64,000 nt of DNA from Anaerocolumna xylanovorans DSM 12503 (GCF_900143645.1 NZ_FRFD01000008.1:59595-123594), one strand, 5' to 3'; positions 7,992 through 17,195 are shown, numbered from the stretch's first letter. Notes: generated by a model not told the origin, from the letters alone. Program-made: numbers and translations.

Positions 7992-9380
7992 ATGGATAGA
8001 AGAAATTTCTCGGATTTAGGTGAAGAAATCAGGGATATAGTCCAGAATGCAGTAAATACGAAGGACTTTCATCAATTAAATAGAGATATCGGCAATACCG
8101 TAAGAGGGGCCCTGGATGAGGTACGGAATTCCCTTGGGACAGGCTATGGCAGATACAGAGAGGATAATCCCGGTGATAACTGGAGTCAGAATAACAGCAG
8201 CAGAGACGGCGATTTTCAAAGAGGCAGCGATCATCAAAGTGATAGAGGTTATCAAAGAGACAGAGAACGTCAAAGAGACAGGGATTATCAGCGCCACCGT
8301 AATTTCGAAAGAGAGAGGCAGTACAGCCAGGGTGCAGCACAGGCGGATAATCAGCAAAGAAGTCCGCAAGCACAGACTTCTGTCTCTAAAAATGTCCTGA
8401 ATCAGAAGGCATTTCCCAGTGAACCGGTTGGCCGGGTATCGGGAGTGTTGTTTACGGTATTTGGAAGCATTGGTATGGGGACATTCGGCATTGGAGCCTT
8501 TGTTTTAGCGATGATTGGCCAACTGACCGGAAGATGGGGATTGTTTGGAAGTATAGCAATTGGTCTGTTACCTTTCTTTGGAGTTAGCTGCTGTATGGCA
8601 GCAAGAGGCGGCAGTATACGAAAGCGTTTGCAAAGATTCCGCCGCTATATCGGATTATTTCAGGGAAGGACTTACTATTCCATAAAGGAACTGGCGGCTG
8701 GAATAGGCCAGAGCCATAAATACGTGTTAAAGGATTTACGCCGTATGATATCCATTGGCATGTTTCCGGAAGGGCGTATTGATGAACAGGAAACCTGTCT
8801 GATGCTTAACAGAGAAAGCTATAGCCAATACCTGGAGCTGCAGAAGAATATCCGTATACAGGCAGCAGGTGGTGCCGTGAAGGAAATTAAGAAAGAAAAC
8901 CAGGAAGCACCAAAGGCCTCTGCTGATGCAGAAGCTAACCAGCAGGTAAGAAAGGCTATAGAAGCAGGAAGGATATGCATTCAGCAGATAAGGGAAGCCA
9001 ATGAAGCTATACCGGGAGAGGAAATATCAAGAAAATTAGACCGCCTGGAAGATGTTATCGGAAAGATTTTTAATTATATTGAACAGCATCCGGACCAGTT
9101 GGAGGACATTCAGAAATTTATGGAGTATTATCTTCCTACTACCTTAAAGTTAGTAAATGCGTACAGGGAATTTGAAAAGCAATCCATACAGGGCGAGAAC
9201 ATTACAGCGGCAAAGAAGGAGATAGAAGAAACACTGGACACTATCAATCTTGCCTTTGAGAATTTATTGGACAGCCTCTTTGTAGATGTTGCAATGGATG
9301 TATCCAGTGATATATCCGTTTTAGAAACCTTGCTTGCACAGGAAGGTCTGACACAGAAGGATTTTGTATCAAATGAATGA
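7992..9380 (+). CDS. xpaC: XpaC-like membrane protein (5-bromo-4-chloroindolyl phosphate hydrolysis family)
   Basis: A 462-aa protein preceded by GGAGGG. Residues 1 to about 150 are low-complexity and hydrophilic, with a run of short Arg/Asp/Gln/Glu units (GDFQRGSDHQSDRG, RDRERQRDRDYQ) that is probably disordered. Two hydrophobic segments follow (GVLFTVFGSIGMGTFGIGAF and WGLFGSIAIGLLPFFGVS). A winged-helix-like stretch comes next (YYSIKELAAGIGQSHKYVLKDL), then a helical C-terminal region typical of XpaC proteins. XpaC relatives are usually encoded beside TelA, as here, where the reading frames overlap by a few bases or nearly so. The enzymatic meaning of the family name is doubtful; an envelope-stress or toxic-compound role shared with TelA is more likely. 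Confidence 0.75.
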   Translation: MDRRNFSDLGEEIRDIVQNAVNTKDFHQLNRDIGNTVRGALDEVRNSLGTGYGRYREDNPGDNWSQNNSSRDGDFQRGSDHQSDRGYQRDRERQRDRDYQRHRNFERERQYSQGAAQADNQQRSPQAQTSVSKNVLNQKAFPSEPVGRVSGVLFTVFGSIGMGTFGIGAFVLAMIGQLTGRWGLFGSIAIGLLPFFGVSCCMAARGGSIRKRLQRFRRYIGLFQGRTYYSIKELAAGIGQSHKYVLKDLRRMISIGMFPEGRIDEQETCLMLNRESYSQYLELQKNIRIQAAGGAVKEIKKENQEAPKASADAEANQQVRKAIEAGRICIQQIREANEAIPGEEISRKLDRLEDVIGKIFNYIEQHPDQLEDIQKFMEYYLPTTLKLVNAYREFEKQSIQGENITAAKKEIEETLDTINLAFENLLDSLFVDVAMDVSSDISVLETLLAQEGLTQKDFVSNE

Positions 9381-9396
9381 ATGGGAGGAGAAACAA

Positions 9397-10530
9397 ATGA
9401 ATCAGGAAGCACCAACCTTAACCTTTGAGCCGTTCGAGGAAGCAGCCGTAGAACAGACATTTCCAAAGACAGCAGAAGAAAAGCAGGAACCGGCAGTATT
9501 TGACGAGAGCAGCCTTTCATTGGAAGAGAAAAAGATGGTGGAGGATTTCGCCGGTAAAATCGATTTAAGCAAATCCAATCTGGTACTGCAATATGGTACC
9601 GGAGCCCAGAAAAAGATTGCGGATTTTTCAGAATCTGCACTTAATAATGTTAAGACAAAGGACTTGGAAGAAATCGGTGAGATGCTTTCAGGAGTTGTAC
9701 TGGAATTAAAGAACTTTGATGCTGATAACGAGGAAAAAGGCTTTTTAGGACTCTTTAAAAAAGGTGCCAATAAAATCAATGCTATGAAGGTTAAATACGA
9801 TAAGGCAGAAGTAAATATCAATAAAATCTGCAAAGTATTGGAAGAACACCAGATTCAGCTCCTAAAAGATATTTCTATGTTAGATAAAATGTACGAGCTT
9901 AATAAGACTTATTTTAAAGAGCTTTCCATGTATATTCTTGCAGGAAAAAAGAAGCTGGTACAATCACAGAACGAAGAATTGCCAAAGCTTATCGATAAGT
10001 CCAACAAAAGCGGTCTTCCGGAAGACGCACAGGCTGTAAATGACTTTGTTGCCATCATCAACCGCTTTGAAAAGAAGATTCATGACCTGGAATTAACGAG
10101 GATGATTTCCATTCAGATGGCTCCCCAGATACGTCTGGTTCAGGGGAATGATACTCTGATGACTGAAAAAATACAATCCACTCTTGTAAATACAATTCCC
10201 CTCTGGAAGAGCCAGATGGTGCTTGCCCTTGGAGTGGCTCATTCCGGACAGGCAGCCAAAGCTCAGAGAGAGGTTACCGATATGACCAATGAGCTGTTAA
10301 GGAAAAATGCTGAAACTCTTAAAATGGCCACCATTGAGACCGCAAAGGAGTCAGAACGCGGTATCGTAGACATCGAAACTCTCCGCATTACCAATGCTTC
10401 CTTAATCTCAACACTGGATGAGGTATTGCGTATCCAGACAGAGGGACGCCAGAAGAGAAAAGAGGCAGAGGTTGAGTTAAACCGTATAGAAGGGGAACTT
10501 AAGAAAAAGTTGCTGGAACTTAGAGGTTAA
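9397..10530 (+). CDS. telA: TelA-like toxic anion resistance protein
   Basis: A 377-aa protein, close to the usual family length. The start is ATG at 9397, six bases after GGGAGGAG; in-frame codons at 9364 and 9373 lie inside the upstream gene. The protein is long and alpha-helical, with TelA landmarks such as LGLFKKGANKINAMKVKYDKAE, a central segment around QMAPQIRLVQGNDTLMTEKI, and a C-terminal coiled coil rich in E/R/K. TelA homologues are linked to tellurite, nisin and beta-lactam tolerance, but the mechanism is not known. It is co-transcribed with the XpaC-like gene. The family assignment is firm and the role is inferred. Confidence 0.85.
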   Translation: MNQEAPTLTFEPFEEAAVEQTFPKTAEEKQEPAVFDESSLSLEEKKMVEDFAGKIDLSKSNLVLQYGTGAQKKIADFSESALNNVKTKDLEEIGEMLSGVVLELKNFDADNEEKGFLGLFKKGANKINAMKVKYDKAEVNINKICKVLEEHQIQLLKDISMLDKMYELNKTYFKELSMYILAGKKKLVQSQNEELPKLIDKSNKSGLPEDAQAVNDFVAIINRFEKKIHDLELTRMISIQMAPQIRLVQGNDTLMTEKIQSTLVNTIPLWKSQMVLALGVAHSGQAAKAQREVTDMTNELLRKNAETLKMATIETAKESERGIVDIETLRITNASLISTLDEVLRIQTEGRQKRKEAEVELNRIEGELKKKLLELRG

Positions 10531-10548
10531 GAGACTATAGAAGTAGTG

Positions 10549-10587
10549 AAAAGGGACTGTTGCAAGAGTATGCGACAGCCCCTTTTA
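10549..10587 (+). terminator. Terminator after telA
   Basis: AAAAGGG-CTGT-GC pairs imperfectly with GC-ACAG-CCCTTTT around AAGAGTAT; the downstream arm ends in TTTTATT. Confidence 0.8.
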
Positions 10588-10631
10588 TTCTGGCAGTAGT
10601 CTGTTTGGACATTTCATTGGAGAGGAACCGG

Positions 10632-10895
10632 TTATTCTCCCAACCCGGATTCGATGACACTGATTGCTGCTTTTAATGCATCCTGTTCATCTTCACCGCT
10701 GCATTCTACTGTGATTTCAGCGCCGTTTTTGATACATGCCGCAATAACATTCATTACACTTTTGGCGTTAACCTTTTTTTCGTTGAATACGAGATTTACA
10801 TCAGAAGCATATTTTTTTAATTCCTTTACAAGAATGCCTGCCGGCCTCATATGAAGTCCCTGTTCATTTTTTATTGTTATTGTCTGTGATACCAT
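10632..10895 (-). CDS. ptsH: Phosphocarrier protein HPr of the fructose operon
   Basis: An 87-aa HPr. It accepts phosphate from enzyme I on His15 (motif GLHMRPA) and passes it to EIIA domains. The regulatory Ser46 site is also present (NAKSVMNV), so it can probably be phosphorylated by HPr kinase. It is the last gene of the leftward fruR-fruK-fruA operon, 37 bp after fruA, with AAAGGAG before its ATG. In enteric bacteria the fructose HPr is fused to an EIIA domain (FPr); here it is a free protein. A second HPr gene lies in the polyol/sugar-acid operon, so this strain makes more than one HPr. Confidence 0.93.
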   Translation of the reverse strand: MVSQTITIKNEQGLHMRPAGILVKELKKYASDVNLVFNEKKVNAKSVMNVIAACIKNGAEITVECSGEDEQDALKAAISVIESGLGE

Positions 10896-10932
10896 ATTTT
10901 CTCCTTTATGCCGATTGAATCAGCTCCTTTTC

Positions 10933-12849
10933 TTACTCGGTTACCGGCTTTTTCAGGGCTGCCAGTATAAGGGCACCGACTGCCGAACCGATTAACAGGG
11001 CAACAATATAACCGCCTACGTTACCTACGGTGGGGAATACAAAGATACCGCCGTGAGGTGCTCTTAAGGTACAATGCATTGCCATGGAAATGCCTCCGGC
11101 CACAGCAGAACCTATAATGCAGGAGGGAATTACCCTTAAGGGATCTCCGGCTGCAAAGGGGATTGCACCTTCCGAGATGAAGCATAAGCCCATAATATAG
11201 TTGACCATAGCAGATTCCCTTTGCTCTTTTGTAAAGCGGTTCTTAAAGAAAGTAGCGCAGAGTGCTATAACAAGGGGAGGAACCATACCGCCTACCATAA
11301 CCGCTGCCATAATATCAAAACCGCTGCTTGCTAAAGAGGCAGTACCGAATACATAGGCTGCTTTATTGACAGGACCGCCCATATCAACGGACATCATGCC
11401 CCCAAGGACACAGCCAAGTAAGATTTTGCTTGTGGAACCCATGTTATTCAGAGTATCTGTAAGGCTTGTGTTGATTATACCAATAAAAGGATTTACCGCG
11501 CACATAAAGATACCGATAAGCAGGATACCTCCCAGAGGATAAATCAAAACCGGTTTGATTCCTTCCAGACTTCTTGGAAGTTTACTAAATAGTTTCTTTA
11601 AGATATTTACAAGGAAGCCGGCAGCAAAACCTGCCAGTAAAGCGCCTAAAAATCCCGCGGATACTCCGGTTGGTTCGGTTAGGGTCATACCGGCCTTGGC
11701 AATGGCACCGCCGACAAAACCGACGGCCAATGCCGGTCTGTCAGCAATACTCATGGCGATGTAACCTGCCAGTACCGGAAGCATGAATTCAAAGGCTGTC
11801 TTGCCGACTCTCATAAAGAAAGCGGCTAACGGGGTGTTAGAACCGAAATTGGCAGGGTCAATGGAATATTTATCGAAAAGAAATGCCAGGGCTATCAGAA
11901 TACCACCACCGATAACAAAGGGAAGCATATGGGAAATACCATTCATCAGGTGTTTGTAAACCTTGCGTCCTGCACTTTCTGTATCGGTTTCAAAAGTTTT
12001 GTCTGTTCCGCCTGCATGATGGTAGACTGGGACATCTCCGCTAATTAGCCTGTCGATTAATTCCTGGGGTTTATGGATACCGTCAGAAACCTTTGTTTTT
12101 AATACTTTCTTACCGTCGAAACGGGCCATCTCCACATTTTTGTCAGCTGCTATAATAATGCCGTCGGCCTCTTTAATCTCCTGGGGGGTCAGAACATTCT
12201 TTGCACCGCCGGAGCCGTTGGTTTCAGCCTTTAAAGGATATCCCATTTCTTTGCCCTTCTTTTCCAGGGCTTCCGCCGCCATGTAAGTATGTGCGATTCC
12301 GGTGGGGCAGGCGGTAACGGCTAAAATCCGGTAACTTATCTTTACAGGTTCATTTTTGATATCCGGTGTTTTTTTAAATTCTTCGCTGAATTTTTCTCTT
12401 TCTGCCATATCAATAATATGGAGAAAAGCATCCGCATCCTTTGCTGCAAGAAGGTCCTTACGGAAGGTCTCATCCATGAGCAGAACCGAAAGTCTTGATA
12501 AAACTTCAAGATGCAAATCTCCTCCCTTTTCGGGAACGGCAATCATAAAGAACAGGTTGGAGGGTTCGCCGTCCAGGGAATCGTAATCAACACCCTCCGG
12601 CACCGTCATGGCGGCAAGACCGGCTTTTACCACTGACTTGTTCTTGGAATGGGGGATTGCAATTCCGTCTGCAATAGCAGTAGAGCCGCTTTCCTCTCTG
12701 GAAAGAATACCCCTTTTAAATTCCTCCTTATCCGAGATGTTTCCGGCTTTGTCTTGCAGATCTACCAGGCGGTCGACAGCTGCATCTTTGGTTTCTGCCT
12801 TTACGTTTAAGGCAATTCCCTCTTTTTGTAAAAGCTCCGTAATCCTCAT
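10933..12849 (-). CDS. fruA: Fructose-specific PTS enzyme EIIABC
   Basis: A 638-aa membrane permease that imports fructose as fructose 1-phosphate. The start is the ATG giving MRITELLQK, nine bases after AAGGAG; the upstream ATG abuts that site. Domain order is EIIA (His67 in AIPHSKN), EIIB (Cys181 in AVTACPTGIAHT) and then EIIC with eight to ten membrane segments (FVIGGGILIALAFL, VGGAIAKAG, VDMGGPVNKAAYVFG, AAGDPLRVIPS). Length and order fit Gram-positive FruA. It sits 5-15 bp after fruK and before HPr, so the operon supplies transport, HPr and the next enzymatic step. Confidence 0.95.
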   Translation of the reverse strand: MRITELLQKEGIALNVKAETKDAAVDRLVDLQDKAGNISDKEEFKRGILSREESGSTAIADGIAIPHSKNKSVVKAGLAAMTVPEGVDYDSLDGEPSNLFFMIAVPEKGGDLHLEVLSRLSVLLMDETFRKDLLAAKDADAFLHIIDMAEREKFSEEFKKTPDIKNEPVKISYRILAVTACPTGIAHTYMAAEALEKKGKEMGYPLKAETNGSGGAKNVLTPQEIKEADGIIIAADKNVEMARFDGKKVLKTKVSDGIHKPQELIDRLISGDVPVYHHAGGTDKTFETDTESAGRKVYKHLMNGISHMLPFVIGGGILIALAFLFDKYSIDPANFGSNTPLAAFFMRVGKTAFEFMLPVLAGYIAMSIADRPALAVGFVGGAIAKAGMTLTEPTGVSAGFLGALLAGFAAGFLVNILKKLFSKLPRSLEGIKPVLIYPLGGILLIGIFMCAVNPFIGIINTSLTDTLNNMGSTSKILLGCVLGGMMSVDMGGPVNKAAYVFGTASLASSGFDIMAAVMVGGMVPPLVIALCATFFKNRFTKEQRESAMVNYIMGLCFISEGAIPFAAGDPLRVIPSCIIGSAVAGGISMAMHCTLRAPHGGIFVFPTVGNVGGYIVALLIGSAVGALILAALKKPVTE

Positions 12850-12863
12850 AATTTGCATCTCCT

Positions 12864-13766
12864 TTATATAGTTTTTAATAACTGTTCTACTGCTTCCAGT
12901 GTTGCCAGGCCTTCGGAAAATGCTGTTGCAGAGCCTGCTGCCGTCCCCATTTTTAAAGCTTTTTCATAATCCTTCTCTTTTAAATAACTCGCTAAAAATC
13001 CTGCTACCATGGAATCTCCGGCACCTACGGAATTCTTTACGGTACCTTTTGCTACTCCGATGGTAAATTCCTGCCCTGTTTCTGTAATCAGGACAGCGCC
13101 GTCACCTGCCATAGAAATCAGGACATTTCTGGCACCCAATTCCTGCAGTTTTTTAGCGTATGTGATAATATCCTCTATGGTATTTAGTGCTGTATGAAAG
13201 ATTTCTCCCAGTTCCTGTTTGTTGGGTTTTATCAAAAACGGATGGTATTTTAAGACATTTTTCAGTAAATTCCCGGTAGCATCCACTACCACTTCAATTT
13301 TTTTTTCCTGCAGGGAAGCTATGATGGATTCATAGACATCAGAGGGCAGGGTGGATGGAATATTGCCGGCCAATACAAGTACATCACCATCCTGAATGTA
13401 GTTAAGCTTTTCAAATAAAAGTTTTAGCTCTTCTTCCTCAACTTCGGGGCCCCTTCCGTTGATTTCCGTTTCTTTCCCGGATTTGATTTTAACGTTTATT
13501 CTTGAAATGCCATTGTGCAGTGTAATAAAATCTGTCCTGATACCGGCCCTTTGCAGACCATCTTCAATGGCCTTTCCTGTAAAGCCTGCAATAAAGCCCA
13601 GAGCGACACTTTCAATGCCCAGATTTTTTAATACCGTTGATACATTGATGCCCTTTCCTCCGAAATAAACAGCTTCCGAGTTACAGCGGTTGACCATATT
13701 TAACTTTAATTCCTCCATATGAACTACATAATCAATTGCGGGATTAAAGGTTACGGTATATATCAT
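12864..13766 (-). CDS. fruK: 1-phosphofructokinase
   Basis: A 300-aa PfkB-family kinase converting fructose 1-phosphate to fructose 1,6-bisphosphate. It has the N-terminal TVTFNPAIDYVV, the GGKGINVS signature and the C-terminal catalytic/anion-hole motif VGAGDSMVAGFLA. Its ATG overlaps the fruR stop codon (ATGA), showing translational coupling, and AAGGAGG lies within the end of fruR. The genes on either side (regulator and fructose EII) confirm the specificity. Confidence 0.94.
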   Translation of the reverse strand: MIYTVTFNPAIDYVVHMEELKLNMVNRCNSEAVYFGGKGINVSTVLKNLGIESVALGFIAGFTGKAIEDGLQRAGIRTDFITLHNGISRINVKIKSGKETEINGRGPEVEEEELKLLFEKLNYIQDGDVLVLAGNIPSTLPSDVYESIIASLQEKKIEVVVDATGNLLKNVLKYHPFLIKPNKQELGEIFHTALNTIEDIITYAKKLQELGARNVLISMAGDGAVLITETGQEFTIGVAKGTVKNSVGAGDSMVAGFLASYLKEKDYEKALKMGTAAGSATAFSEGLATLEAVEQLLKTI

Positions 13767-14512
13767 TTCATGACCTCCTTTATCACTGTAACATCCCGGT
13801 ATTTCGGCTTTTCCAGTCTGTCCGTTATAATACAGGCTTTATCGATGTCTGCAAAAGTGACTGCCGTTACTTTGTCGAATTTAGTATGGTCTGCAAGGAC
13901 AAAAGCCATGTAACTCCGGTTTACGGCCTCCATTTTAACCATGGCCTCTTCCACATCTACGGTTGTAAAACCAAAATTTTCATGAATACCATTGGTACCA
14001 AGAAAACTCTTGGTAAAATTGTATTTTTTCATGTTATTAACGGCCTCTGTACCAATAATAGCCTCCGTTACGGGCTTTACCTGTCCGCCGATAATATAAG
14101 TCTTAAGTCCTCTGGCAATGAGTTTCTTGGCATGCACGATACCGTTGGTTACAAAGATTGTTTTGGTATTTCCCAAGTATTCAATCAAATGCTCCGTGGA
14201 GGTTCCGGCATCAATATAAATGAAATCATCATCCTAGATAGTACCTGCGGCATATCTTGCAATGGCCATTTTTTCTTCCACATTAAGTAATGTTTTAGTC
14301 GGTACATCCGCTTCCGATGTAATGTATTCCTGTTCAAGCAGGGTAGCACCTCCGTGAACCTTTCTTAATTTTCCCATCTCATCCAGACTTATTAAATCCC
14401 TTCGTATGGTAGATTCGGAAGCTCCCAATAAATCGGTAAGTTCACTTACCGTAACAATGCTCTTTTTTTGCAAAATATCTAAAATAGAAGAATATCTTTC
14501 CAAAGTTAACAT
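13763..14512 (-). pseudogene. fruR: DeoR-type fructose operon repressor FruR, interrupted by an in-frame TAG
   Basis: A DeoR-family regulator whose 250-codon frame is intact except for one TAG at 14234-14236. The N-terminal part (14512-14237) has the winged helix (SILDILQKKSIVTVSELTDLL, SESTIRRDLISLDEMGKL, HGGATLLEQE). The rest (DDDFIYIDAGTSTEHLIEY onward) has the DeoR sugar-phosphate sensor fold in the same frame. The stop falls just before the DDDFIYIDAGT motif, where family members usually have a sense codon, so a single-base change (for example CAG to TAG) would explain it. A second start (ATG, 14188) could make a sensor-only fragment. The N-terminal 92-residue fragment retains the DNA-binding domain. 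Real mutation or sequencing error cannot be told apart here. Confidence 0.88.
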
Positions 14513-14534
14513 TTCAATTCCTCCTTATGGAAAT

Positions 14535-14563
14535 ATAATATCATCAAAAACGGTCATTGTCAA
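14535..14563 (-). promoter_or_regulatory. Promoter of the fru operon
   Basis: On the minus strand, TTGACA (14558-14563) and TATTAT (14535-14540) are separated by exactly 17 bp. The predicted start of transcription is only a few bases from the ribosome binding site of fruR, so the leader is short. Confidence 0.85.
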
Positions 14564-14597
14564 TTAAAATAATTCAAAAACAATCAAAAACGTTCAT
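14543..14597 (-). promoter_or_regulatory. Paired DeoR/FruR operator candidates
   Basis: The 15-mers ATCAAAAACGGTCAT (14543-14557) and ATCAAAAACGTTCAT (14583-14597) differ at one base and start 40 bp apart, about four helical turns. The first fills the -35/-10 spacer of the fru promoter, an ideal repression position. A weaker TTCAAAAACAA lies between them. DeoR-family regulators commonly bind such spaced direct repeats. Confidence 0.75.
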
Positions 14598-14890
14598 ATG
14601 TTGTTCGATATAATGAAATATGACTGTAATCAGTCAATAATATTCAAGGAATATATGGAATATATTTTTGAAGTCAAAGGAAAACAGAGAAGATGGATTT
14701 ATATGTTTTACTTCATAATAAAAGGTTTATATTAATTGTGTTAATAAATACAATAAGAAATTAATAACAGGAAACCATAAGACAAAAGAGCACAGCTATG
14801 ATAAAATGTAGAAAGAAAAATAAAACAACAGCAAATCAGCAACCAAATAAACCTAAGAATAAATGGAAAGTAAGAAAGTGAGGATTTGAC
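14598..14890. other. AT-rich leader region upstream of purE
   Basis: This stretch of about 290 bp has no gene. It should hold the pur operon promoter, but only weak -10-like elements are visible (for example TACAAT at 14749-14754). I do not see the conserved core of a purine riboswitch or a clear PurBox. Confidence 0.45.
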
Positions 14891-15406
14891 ATGGCAGCAA
14901 AAGTCGGAATTGTAATGGGCAGTGATTCGGATCTGGAAATTATGAGCAAGGCAGCACAAGTGCTGGATGTATTAAAAGTCGAGTATGATATTACGGTTAT
15001 ATCCGCTCACAGAATGCCGGATGTATTTTACGATTATGCCAAATCAGCAGAGGAAAAAGGTTATAAGGTTATCATAGCGGGAGCCGGCGGCGCAGCTCAT
15101 CTTCCCGGCATGACAGCAGCCATCTTTTCCTTACCGGTTATTGGAGTACCCATTATGACAAAGGCTTTAGGCGGCGTGGATTCTCTCTATTCCATCGTAC
15201 AGATGCCTGCCGGAATTCCCGTAGCAACCGTTGCCATTAACGGTGCCCAAAATGCAGGTATACTGGCAGCAAAGATATTAGCAGCCTCTGATGAAGAGCT
15301 TTTAGAGCGTATCAAAGAATATGCAAAGAGCTTAAAGGAAAGTGTTGCGGCAAAATCGGAAAAGCTTTCAAAAATCGGCTATCAGGCATATCTGAAAGAA
15401 AAATAA
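14891..15406 (+). CDS. purE: N5-carboxyaminoimidazole ribonucleotide mutase PurE
   Basis: A 171-aa class I PurE, which rearranges N5-CAIR to CAIR in purine synthesis. The N-terminal GSDSDLEIM phosphate-binding loop, SAHRMPD, GAGGAAHLPG and the C-terminal MPAGIPVATVAINGAQNAG are all present. It is the first gene of a purE-M-N-D block. The 109-bp gap before purM contains an inverted repeat (GCCACA ... TGTGGC). Confidence 0.96.
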   Translation: MAAKVGIVMGSDSDLEIMSKAAQVLDVLKVEYDITVISAHRMPDVFYDYAKSAEEKGYKVIIAGAGGAAHLPGMTAAIFSLPVIGVPIMTKALGGVDSLYSIVQMPAGIPVATVAINGAQNAGILAAKILAASDEELLERIKEYAKSLKESVAAKSEKLSKIGYQAYLKEK

Positions 15407-15449
15407 CGAATATAGACAGGTTGAAGGAAAATAGAAGAGAGAGGAAGCC

Positions 15450-15482
15450 ACATACGGATTCCTTCAGCCTTTTGTGGCAGCC
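15450..15482 (+). other. Hairpin in the purE-purM gap
   Basis: GCCACA and TGTGGC can pair across about 20 bases, and CCGC/GCGG follows immediately. There is no U-tract. It could be an RNA-processing or attenuation structure; evidence is weak. Confidence 0.3.
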
Positions 15483-15515
15483 GCTTTAAATTGGCGGTGA
15501 ATCAGGTGTACATGT

Positions 15516-16541
15516 ATGGATTATAAGAATGCCGGTGTGGATATTGAAGCTGGATATAAGGCCGTAGAATTGATGAAAAAGCACATAGACAGGACCATGA
15601 GAAAGGAAGTATTGACCGGTATTGGCGGTTTTTCCGGTGCGTTTTCCTTAAAAAGCTTTATGCATATGGAGGAACCTACCCTGGTTTCGGGCACCGACGG
15701 AGTGGGAACCAAGCTTAAAATTGCGTTTCTGTTAGACAAGCACGATACCATTGGTATTGACTGTGTTGCCATGTGCGTAAATGATATTGCCTGTGCAGGC
15801 GGTGAGCCTTTGTTCTTTTTGGATTATGTTGCCTGCGGCAAAAATGATCCTGAAAAAATAGCGGCAATTGTAAGCGGTGTAGCCGAAGGCTGCAGGCAGG
15901 CAGGAGCAGCGTTAATCGGCGGTGAGACAGCAGAAATGCCAGGCTTCTATCCGGTGGATGAATACGACCTGGCGGGCTTTGCTGTCGGTATCGTAGACCG
16001 TAAGGATATGATAGACGGAAAGAGCTTAAAAGCAGGAGATGTACTTATCGGGCTGGCTTCTTCGGGTATCCACAGCAATGGCTATTCTCTTGTCAGAAAG
16101 GTCTTTACCATGAAGGAAGAAGCTTTAAATACACACTATGAGGCACTTGGTACTACCTTAGGCGAAGCCCTGTTGACACCGACACGTATTTACGTAAAGG
16201 CACTGGCGGCTCTTAAGGACGGCAAGGTAGCAGTGAAGGCATGTTCTCATATAACAGGCGGAGGATTCTATGAGAATATTCCCAGGATGCTAAAGGAAGG
16301 CATCCGTGCTTATGTGAAGAAAGACAGCTATCCGGTGCCTCCGATTTTCTCCATGCTTGCAAAGGACGGTTCCATTGAAGAAAAGATTATGTATAATACT
16401 TATAACATGGGCATTGGTATGTTGATAGCTGTTAACAAAGAAGATACCGATAAGGCTTTAAGCTTGTTAAGGGAGACAGGTGAAACACCTTATATCATCG
16501 GAGAAATTAAAGAAGGGGACAAAGGAGTAACCTTATGCTAA
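15516..16541 (+). CDS. purM: Phosphoribosylformylglycinamidine cyclo-ligase PurM
   Basis: A 341-aa AIR synthetase that closes the imidazole ring of FGAM using ATP. Typical motifs are GGFSGAF, SGTDGVGTKL, MCVNDIACAGGEPLFFLDY, GGETAEMPGFY, LIGLASSGIHSNGYSLVRK and HITGGGFYENIPR. Length is as expected. Its 3' end overlaps purN by 7 bp, indicating coupled translation. Confidence 0.97.
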   Translation: MDYKNAGVDIEAGYKAVELMKKHIDRTMRKEVLTGIGGFSGAFSLKSFMHMEEPTLVSGTDGVGTKLKIAFLLDKHDTIGIDCVAMCVNDIACAGGEPLFFLDYVACGKNDPEKIAAIVSGVAEGCRQAGAALIGGETAEMPGFYPVDEYDLAGFAVGIVDRKDMIDGKSLKAGDVLIGLASSGIHSNGYSLVRKVFTMKEEALNTHYEALGTTLGEALLTPTRIYVKALAALKDGKVAVKACSHITGGGFYENIPRMLKEGIRAYVKKDSYPVPPIFSMLAKDGSIEEKIMYNTYNMGIGMLIAVNKEDTDKALSLLRETGETPYIIGEIKEGDKGVTLC

Positions 16542-17185
16542 ATTTAGGGATACTGGTTTCGGGTGGCGGTACGAATCTTCAGGCCATTATTGACAGTATT
16601 AAGGACGGCAGGATAACAAATGCCAGGATAAATGTTGTGATTAGCAATAAGGATGAAGCGTATGCGCTTACCCGTGCCAGAGAGAATCATATCCATGCAG
16701 AGGTTGTATCACCAAAGAAGTATCCTGACAGAGAGGCCTTTCATCAGGCACTCCTTGAGAAGCTGCAGGAATATGGAGTGAATTTTATTGTACTGGCAGG
16801 ATACCTGGTTGTAGTACCGCCAACCATCATCAAGCATTATGCCGGCAGAATCATAAATATTCATCCTTCTTTGATACCCTCTTTTTGCGGAAGCGGCTAT
16901 TATGGACTAAAAGTACACGAGGCAGCCATTGGCAGGGGAGTAAAGCTCACCGGAGCAACCGTTCATTTTGTAGATGAAGGAACCGACACGGGTCCGATTA
17001 TTCTTCAAAAAGCGGTAGAGGTATTGGAAAGTGATACGCCGGAAATCCTGCAAAAAAGGGTGATGGAGGAAGCAGAGTGGGATATTCTTCCGAAAGCCAT
17101 CAATTTGATTGCCAATAGCCGGATAATATTAAAAGACGGTCGTGTGAGATTATCTGATGAGCAGCTGTATTCAGAAAGGATTTAA
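16535..17185 (+). CDS. purN: Phosphoribosylglycinamide formyltransferase PurN
   Basis: A 216-aa folate-dependent GAR transformylase. It has the N-terminal LVSGGGTNLQAIID, the catalytic Asn-His region INIHPSLIPSF, and the conserved Asp within VDEGTDTGPIILQ. It overlaps purM and is followed 10 bp later by purD. Confidence 0.96.
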   Translation: MLNLGILVSGGGTNLQAIIDSIKDGRITNARINVVISNKDEAYALTRARENHIHAEVVSPKKYPDREAFHQALLEKLQEYGVNFIVLAGYLVVVPPTIIKHYAGRIINIHPSLIPSFCGSGYYGLKVHEAAIGRGVKLTGATVHFVDEGTDTGPIILQKAVEVLESDTPEILQKRVMEEAEWDILPKAINLIANSRIILKDGRVRLSDEQLYSERI

Positions 17186-17195
17186 GGTGTAGGGA

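Noticed and set aside
8029..8400. Alternative frames in the first part of the xpaC-like gene
   Set aside because: They arise from the repetitive Arg/Asp-rich coding sequence; the real frame has the ribosome binding site and continues into conserved sequence.
14234..14236. TAG in fruR decoded as pyrrolysine
   Set aside because: The family has an ordinary sense codon at this position, no pyrrolysine genes are seen here, and DeoR regulators are not known to use it; a point mutation is simpler.
14598..14890. Purine riboswitch or PurBox upstream of purE
   Set aside because: The leader is AT-rich and lacks the conserved three-way-junction core of a purine riboswitch and the GAA/CGAA motif repeats of PurBoxes.
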